17,193 nt of DNA from Candidatus Micrarchaeia archaeon (GTDB lineage: Archaea; Micrarchaeota; Micrarchaeia; Anstonellales; JAHKLY01), in NCBI GenBank assembly GCA_041653315.1, contig JBAZFO010000025.1, positions 1 through 17,193 of the forward strand. The letters run 5' to 3'. Under the pieces are notes generated by a model, which saw nothing but the letters and a program-made list of their open reading frames with translations, ran no database searches and had not been told where the DNA came from. Shown here piece after piece: positions 14,251 through 17,193 of this stretch (positions are counted from its first letter, which is position 1; each line of letters begins with the position of its first letter). The translations under genes were made by a program, and so were the position numbers.

Positions 14251-14267
14251 TTTTAGAAAAACTAATA
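14251..14267. repeat. Palindromic repeat copy D
   Basis: TTTTAG-aaaaa-CTAATA followed by a T/C-rich tract, in the 268-bp gap between the divergent marC and the gene at 14427. Nearly identical over about 40 bp to copy B. The rest of the gap shows only AT-rich promoter-like DNA. Confidence 0.75.
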
Positions 14268-14426
14268 CTCTTTTTCTTTTTAAGTTATTGTGTCTTAATA
14301 CAACGTCAGTAAAATTTATGCTTTTATATATTTTATGCGTAAAGGCTAGATATTGTTTTAAATATTTTTATTTTTGATTAACATAGTTTTAAAAAAAGTT
14401 GTAATTAAAATAAAGTTGGTGATTTT

Positions 14427-14774
14427 ATGGAATTTAAAAGTAATTTAGTAAAACAAAAATTAGAAAATATAGGTATTTCAGATGATTTAATAAAAAATTT
14501 AATTCGTGTTGATGGAATTAATGGATTTTTTAGATTTTTATATTTTGAAAAAAATGTTAAAGATTTAGATTCTTTAATAAAAATTAGAGATTATTTATAT
14601 CAAGCAGAAATATTAGAAATTAAAAATAAAGGTAGATATATTTTAGAAGGATCTAAATTCAATATTGAAAAATACTTTGAAGAATTACAAAGAATAGAAA
14701 GTTTAAGAGCAACAGAGGGATTTATTAATGCTGGTAATTCTGGTACATTTAATGCAGGATTTACTTTAGGTTAA
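14427..14774 (+). CDS. Unknown small protein with a Gly/Asn-rich tail
   Basis: A 115-residue protein of no recognised family. Residues 1-90 are helical and charged. Residues 96-115 are a low-complexity tail rich in Gly, Asn, Phe and Thr (NAGNSGTFNAGFTLG), unlike the rest. A Shine-Dalgarno ggtgat lies a few bases before the ATG. The stop codon TAA lies inside the 7-bp GTTAAAA that duplicates on the far side of the MITE-like element, so the element inserted exactly at the end of the gene. The odd tail might be a natural feature or might reflect an altered C-terminus; the duplication itself leaves the stop intact. Confidence 0.7.
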   Translation: MEFKSNLVKQKLENIGISDDLIKNLIRVDGINGFFRFLYFEKNVKDLDSLIKIRDYLYQAEILEIKNKGRYILEGSKFNIEKYFEELQRIESLRATEGFINAGNSGTFNAGFTLG

Positions 14775-14776
14775 AA
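14770..14776. repeat. Left target-site duplication GTTAAAA
   Basis: Seven bases directly adjoining the left inverted repeat and containing the TAA stop of the gene at 14427-14774. The same heptamer adjoins the right end at 14983-14989. Confidence 0.7.
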
Positions 14777-14982
14777 ACCGCATAATGATAAACTACTGCG
14801 CTTTTCAAGAACCATAACAGTAAACTCATATTAATTCCAAAAACTGAATTTTTTATGTTTGGTTTACTGTAATGATGATATATAACAAAAGTGTGCCTCA
14901 TAAGCCCGCCAAACAGGCGAATCCATATCAAAGTATGGGTTTTTGCATTGTTTGGCTATTGTTCAGTGTACCATTATGCGGT
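14777..14982. mobile_element. MITE-like insertion, 206 bp, with terminal inverted repeats and target duplication
   Basis: The ends ACCGCATAATG (14777-14787) and CATTATGCGGT (14972-14982) are perfect inverted repeats of 11 bp that extend imperfectly to about 18 bp. Immediately outside, GTTAAAA is present on both sides (14770-14776 and 14983-14989), a 7-bp target duplication. No transposase frame fits inside. The interior can fold further: ACAGTAAAC pairs with GTTTACTGT, GCCAAACA with TGTTTGGC, and ATCCATA with TATGGGT. It is richer in G and C than its surroundings. This fits a miniature element mobilised by a transposase elsewhere; the IS family is not determined. Confidence 0.78.
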
Positions 14983-14989
14983 GTTAAAA
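14983..14989. repeat. Right target-site duplication GTTAAAA
   Basis: Identical to the heptamer at the left border of the MITE-like element and abutting its right inverted repeat. Confidence 0.7.
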
Positions 14990-14997
14990 GTTAGGGT

Positions 14998-15552
14998 TTA
15001 CCGTGTAAGTGTTTTATTGGTTTCTTTAAAATCTCCTTTTTCCAACCTATTTTCAACACTTATCCCTTCCTTTTTGTAATGATTAATAAGTTTTTCAAAT
15101 TCGACATAATCGATCTTTTGATGTTTTGATAGCCTTTCACCATCAAACAAAAAATTACTTTTGTAGGGTAAAGGGATATAAAAAATGCTTTTCATATTAT
15201 TGATGTTTGTAAATTCTAATTTAACACAATCGTAAAAACCAAACCAAAATTCCCAAATTATTCTTTTTTTGAATGTAAGAAAAAATTTATTTTTTGCTTT
15301 GCTAACCTTAATCTCAACAAGTTTGGAATCTGAAATCACATCTGCTAAATTAATTGGCAGATATGTTCCAGCATATATCAAATACACGACAATTAAAATA
15401 ATTCCTGGGGCTAGAACAATTTCTCTCCAATCATATGCTTCCGAATGCAAAAATAAAAAAATTAATAAAAATATAAAACCAATAACATACAATTTAGCAA
15501 ACCAACTTGTAAGGTGACGATCAACTTTCACTTGCTTAGTCATATTTTCCAT
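14998..15552 (-). CDS. Unknown membrane-anchored protein
   Basis: A 184-residue protein of no recognised family. Two adjacent hydrophobic segments (about residues 20-37 and 45-68) form a membrane hairpin. A beta-rich soluble domain follows (about 72-135: LVEIKVSKAKNKFFLTF, IIWEFWFGFYDCVKLEF), with a helix containing KIDYVEFEKLINHYKKEG (about 145-162). A PH-like fold is possible but unproven; the soluble part is probably cytoplasmic. The ATG at 15552 touches the direct repeat E; an alternative ATG at 15543 would shorten the protein by three residues. It ends 9 nt from the MITE target duplication. Confidence 0.7.
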   Translation of the reverse strand: MENMTKQVKVDRHLTSWFAKLYVIGFIFLLIFLFLHSEAYDWREIVLAPGIILIVVYLIYAGTYLPINLADVISDSKLVEIKVSKAKNKFFLTFKKRIIWEFWFGFYDCVKLEFTNINNMKSIFYIPLPYKSNFLFDGERLSKHQKIDYVEFEKLINHYKKEGISVENRLEKGDFKETNKTLTR

Positions 15553-15586
15553 TTCTAAAACCTTTTTAGTTTTTCTAAAAGATTAT
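15552..15586. repeat. 35-bp direct repeat E, left border of the toxin-antitoxin pair
   Basis: Identical over 35 bp and in the same orientation to 16262-16296. It contains the family core TTTTAG-ttttt-CTAAAA (15564-15580) plus an additional CTAAAA at its left end. Its right end overlaps the toxin stop codon by one base, and its left end touches the start codon of the membrane-protein gene. Confidence 0.88.
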
Positions 15587-15927
15587 TAAATTTTGACAAG
15601 AACTTCATTATTGAATTTGTTTATAATTTTTTTAAATGTTTCAGGTTTTAATACCATGATTTTTTTTGATATTAATGAATTATGTGCACGGAATAGATTG
15701 TTATATTGGACTGCGCTTTTGTCTCCAAATAAAGAGCCTTCTTTAAGGTCCGAATCTGATATTATCACTGAATAATCAAGTTCAAGATTCGTACTAAGCG
15801 CCATCATAATAACAGTTTCTGTTTTTTGATTATGTTTTTCTGTTGAAATTATTAAACCAGGTCTTTTCTTTGACCCTGAAAGATCAGAAAAAGGAAAATT
15901 TAGAATGTATATTTCACCAGGTTTCAT
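15586..15927 (-). CDS. PemK/MazF-family toxin
   Basis: A 113-residue probable endoribonuclease toxin that would cleave mRNA when not held by its antitoxin. The N-terminus MKPGEIYILNFPFSDLSGSK followed by K-R-P-G-L-I-I-S is the family hallmark (beta strand, flexible loop, K-R-P). The rest has the expected small beta-barrel and a final amphipathic helix (KPETFKKIINKF). The ATG at 15927 is preferred over 15954 because gaggga precedes it closely and the shorter protein begins as family members do. It starts 8 nt after the antitoxin stop, in the usual antitoxin-first order. Confidence 0.88.
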   Translation of the reverse strand: MKPGEIYILNFPFSDLSGSKKRPGLIISTEKHNQKTETVIMMALSTNLELDYSVIISDSDLKEGSLFGDKSAVQYNNLFRAHNSLISKKIMVLKPETFKKIINKFNNEVLVKI

Positions 15928-15935
15928 AATATCCC

Positions 15936-16187
15936 TCAATAATATCTTGACCAAAACTTTTCTTCCTTTTCATTGTCCCATATTTTTTTTAATGAGTGTT
16001 CTGATGCATTCATTGTAAATTTTAAATCTTCATTTATTTCTTTATGTCTATTTTTTTTCTTTTCTTCAAAATATTGGGTTAAAGCAACTCTAATAATTTC
16101 GGCTTTAGAAGTTGCATACCCTTCTTCAATATATTGCTCAACAAAACGTTCTAATTGGCCTCTTAAATTAACATTTACTATAGTCAT
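15936..16187 (-). CDS. Ribbon-helix-helix antitoxin
   Basis: An 83-residue protein from the ATG at 16187. Residues 1-45 form a ribbon-helix-helix DNA-binding domain (TIVNVNLRGQLERFVEQYI, then GYATSKAEIIRVALTQYF) as in ParD/CopG-like antitoxins; the C-terminal part (50-83, rich in charged residues and ending F-W-S-R-Y-Y) would wrap the toxin. It likely represses its own promoter. The chosen start follows an aaggtga Shine-Dalgarno; an ATG at 16244 would add 19 hydrophobic, non-family residues. An atatttatata box on the minus strand (about 16222-16232) is a likely promoter. Confidence 0.85.
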   Translation of the reverse strand: MTIVNVNLRGQLERFVEQYIEEGYATSKAEIIRVALTQYFEEKKKNRHKEINEDLKFTMNASEHSLKKIWDNEKEEKFWSRYY

Positions 16188-16261
16188 ATGTTCACCTTCT
16201 ATTAAATATATGCACAAAAAATATATAAATATTGTGTGGTTCAAGTTTTTAAAATTGTTTC

Positions 16262-16296
16262 TTTCTAAAACCTTTTTAGTTTTTCTAAAAGATTAT
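16262..16296. repeat. 35-bp direct repeat F, right border of the toxin-antitoxin pair
   Basis: Exact copy of 15552-15586. It lies between the antitoxin promoter and the 3' end of the small membrane-protein gene at 16324. Its core palindrome is TTTTAG-ttttt-CTAAAA (16274-16290). Confidence 0.88.
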
Positions 16297-16323
16297 CTCT
16301 TTTAATTAAAAAAAATAAAAAAA

Positions 16324-16515
16324 TTATTTTTTAAAAAATTTATACATGGGTCTTATAGCAAGTACCAAAGCTGCAATAAGATATATATACCAATTTAAGG
16401 ATAATATTTGAGGTATTAAACTAGCAATAAATAAAGTACCAAAAAACACCGCTAGTTTTGTTAAACCTATATCCCAAATATCCATTTTTTTATTCCATAA
16501 TTCAATTAATTTCAT
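16324..16515 (-). CDS. Small membrane protein, last gene of the MscL-like operon
   Basis: A 63-residue protein with two membrane segments (about 19-38 and 42-57) and a basic C-terminus (MYKFFKK). The N-terminal MKLIELWNKKMDIWDIGLTK is amphipathic and Trp-rich. No known function is recognised. A gaggg Shine-Dalgarno lies in the 11-nt gap after the preceding gene, so translation is likely coupled to it. The length is very short but the context, ribosome site and hydrophobic design support it. Confidence 0.7.
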   Translation of the reverse strand: MKLIELWNKKMDIWDIGLTKLAVFFGTLFIASLIPQILSLNWYIYLIAALVLAIRPMYKFFKK

Positions 16516-16526
16516 AATATCCCTCT

Positions 16527-16796
16527 TTAAAATTTATTATTTGTTGCAGATTTAAAGAATCCTGCTATAAATCCAAGCATTGCACCAATTGCTATTAAAT
16601 CTGGATTTGATATATCAAATATTTGCATAAATCCTTTAATTACTAATGAATTTAAGATGGGAATTATACTTATAATTGCTCCACTAATTGCACCCATAAT
16701 CGCTCCAATACCTGCAAATAAAAATATTGCTAATATCCCAATTAAAATACCAAATATACTTCCCAATGCTAAATCCCAATTTTTTAAAAAATCCAT
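16527..16796 (-). CDS. Small Gly/Ile-rich membrane protein
   Basis: An 89-residue hydrophobic protein of unrecognised family. Residues 10-50 carry G-x-x-x-G-like spacing (GAIMGAISGAIISI) typical of tightly packed membrane helices, and a third segment covers 66-82. The Shine-Dalgarno aggtgat overlaps the stop codon TAG of the upstream MscL-like gene (16806-16808), so ribosomes ending that gene are well placed to start this one. It may be a partner or an independent small channel or scaffold; nothing decides this. Confidence 0.7.
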   Translation of the reverse strand: MDFLKNWDLALGSIFGILIGILAIFLFAGIGAIMGAISGAIISIIPILNSLVIKGFMQIFDISNPDLIAIGAMLGFIAGFFKSATNNKF

Positions 16797-16805
16797 TTAT
16801 ATCAC

Positions 16806-17117
16806 CTATTTTTTACCAACTTTTTCTTCTTTCATTACATATTTAGCAATCATAAATACAACTAATGCTAATATTATGAAATTAATTATAGCAAATAAGA
16901 AATGCCCCCCTGCGATATTAACTGGCCCTAATGCAAATGTTGCTGTTTGCCAATTTCCCCCTGTAGAAGATAATAAAGGATTTGCAATAGGCATAATAAT
17001 ATCAGAAACTAATGCTTGAACTAATGCTGTTGCTGCACCTGCCATAATAAAAGCTACTGCAACTCCCAAGACTTTATATTCATTTAAAAATTCTTTAAAT
17101 TCTTGAACTAATCCCAT
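16806..17117 (-). CDS. mscL: MscL-like large-conductance mechanosensitive channel
   Basis: Protects cells from osmotic downshock by opening a wide pore under membrane tension. The 103-residue protein has the amphipathic N-terminus EFKEFLNEYKVLGVAVAFIM, the first membrane helix with the Gly/Ala-rich A-G-A-A-T-A-L-V-Q-A-L-V pore stretch and D-I-I-M-P-I, a short external loop with G-N-W, and the second helix FLFAIINFIILALVVFMIAKYV followed by a Lys-rich tail. It is shorter than the bacterial protein of about 136 residues, mainly in the loop and C-terminal helix, as in other archaeal forms. A ggtgatg Shine-Dalgarno and a ctttaaat box (17151-17158) precede it. It leads a three-gene operon of membrane proteins. 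Confidence 0.82.
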   Translation of the reverse strand: MGLVQEFKEFLNEYKVLGVAVAFIMAGAATALVQALVSDIIMPIANPLLSSTGGNWQTATFALGPVNIAGGHFLFAIINFIILALVVFMIAKYVMKEEKVGKK

Positions 17118-17150
17118 TTACATCACCACATACTACTAATTTAGATAAGT

Positions 17151-17158
17151 ATTTAAAG
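17151..17158 (-). promoter_or_regulatory. TATA box of the MscL-like operon
   Basis: CTTTAAAT on the minus strand lies about 35-40 nt upstream of the MscL-like start codon, leaving room for a short leader with its Shine-Dalgarno sequence at 17121-17127. Nothing else is recognisable up to the window end. Confidence 0.5.
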
Positions 17159-17193
17159 TTTGAGTTTAATTTAAAATTTAATCATCTTTTTAA

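Noticed and set aside
14777..14982. Simple bidirectional terminator between converging genes
   Set aside because: The stem arms are almost 190 bp apart, end in an 11-bp perfect repeat and are flanked by a 7-bp direct duplication, which is better explained by insertion. A terminator role could be secondary.
16188..16244. N-terminal extension of the antitoxin
   Set aside because: Residues upstream of the ATG at 16187 are hydrophobic and unlike the family, and the aaggtga site fits the internal ATG.

Overview
The window looks like a piece of an archaeal chromosome, most likely from a small-genome DPANN lineage (Woesearchaeota/Pacearchaeota-like). The evidence is an archaeal 7S signal-recognition-particle RNA, two tRNA genes with bulge-helix-bulge introns and no encoded CCA, archaeal-type TruD, type IA topoisomerase, dUTPase and a circularly permuted ribosome-assembly GTPase. 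The DNA is strongly AT-rich, genes are short and tightly packed, and many starts lie 24-27 nt after a TATA box (leaderless mRNAs). The phylum is inferred by eye from gene style, not by a search.

Left part (1-3640): structured intergenic DNA with three inverted repeats, a BofA-like membrane protein, and an intron-containing tRNA-His whose 5' acceptor sequence is repeated several times in a hairpin-rich array immediately upstream. Then come a Cys-rich secreted or membrane-anchored protein and DNA topoisomerase I. Middle-left (3707-7492): two helical proteins of unknown function (one with three internal repeats), TruD pseudouridine synthase, and a convergent unknown gene overlapping the truD 3' end. 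An RNA locus (7594-8058) holds the SRP RNA and tRNA-Ser(GCU), whose T-loop is interrupted by a 67-nt intron.

Middle-right (8125-12691): a co-directional series with a tandem-ACT protein, an unknown protein, a histidine-phosphatase-fold protein that lacks its catalytic RHG motif, a Whirly-like single-stranded nucleic-acid-binding protein and a YlqF/RbgA-like GTPase. The last three are almost gapless (4-nt and 1-nt spacings) and probably form one operon. Three further small genes of unknown or tentative function follow.

Right part (12692-17117) is more accessory in character. It holds a possible 10-codon gene, dUTPase, a MarC-family membrane protein, a small unknown gene whose stop codon lies in the target duplication of a 206-bp MITE-like element, a membrane protein of unknown function, a PemK/MazF-RHH toxin-antitoxin pair bracketed by identical 35-bp direct repeats, and a three-gene membrane operon led by an MscL-like channel. 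A palindromic repeat family (TTTTAG-N5-CTAAAA) occurs between genes here, with near-identical pairs bracketing single genes or gene pairs. The repeat family, the repeated tRNA-His acceptor array and the T-loop intron are the most unusual features.
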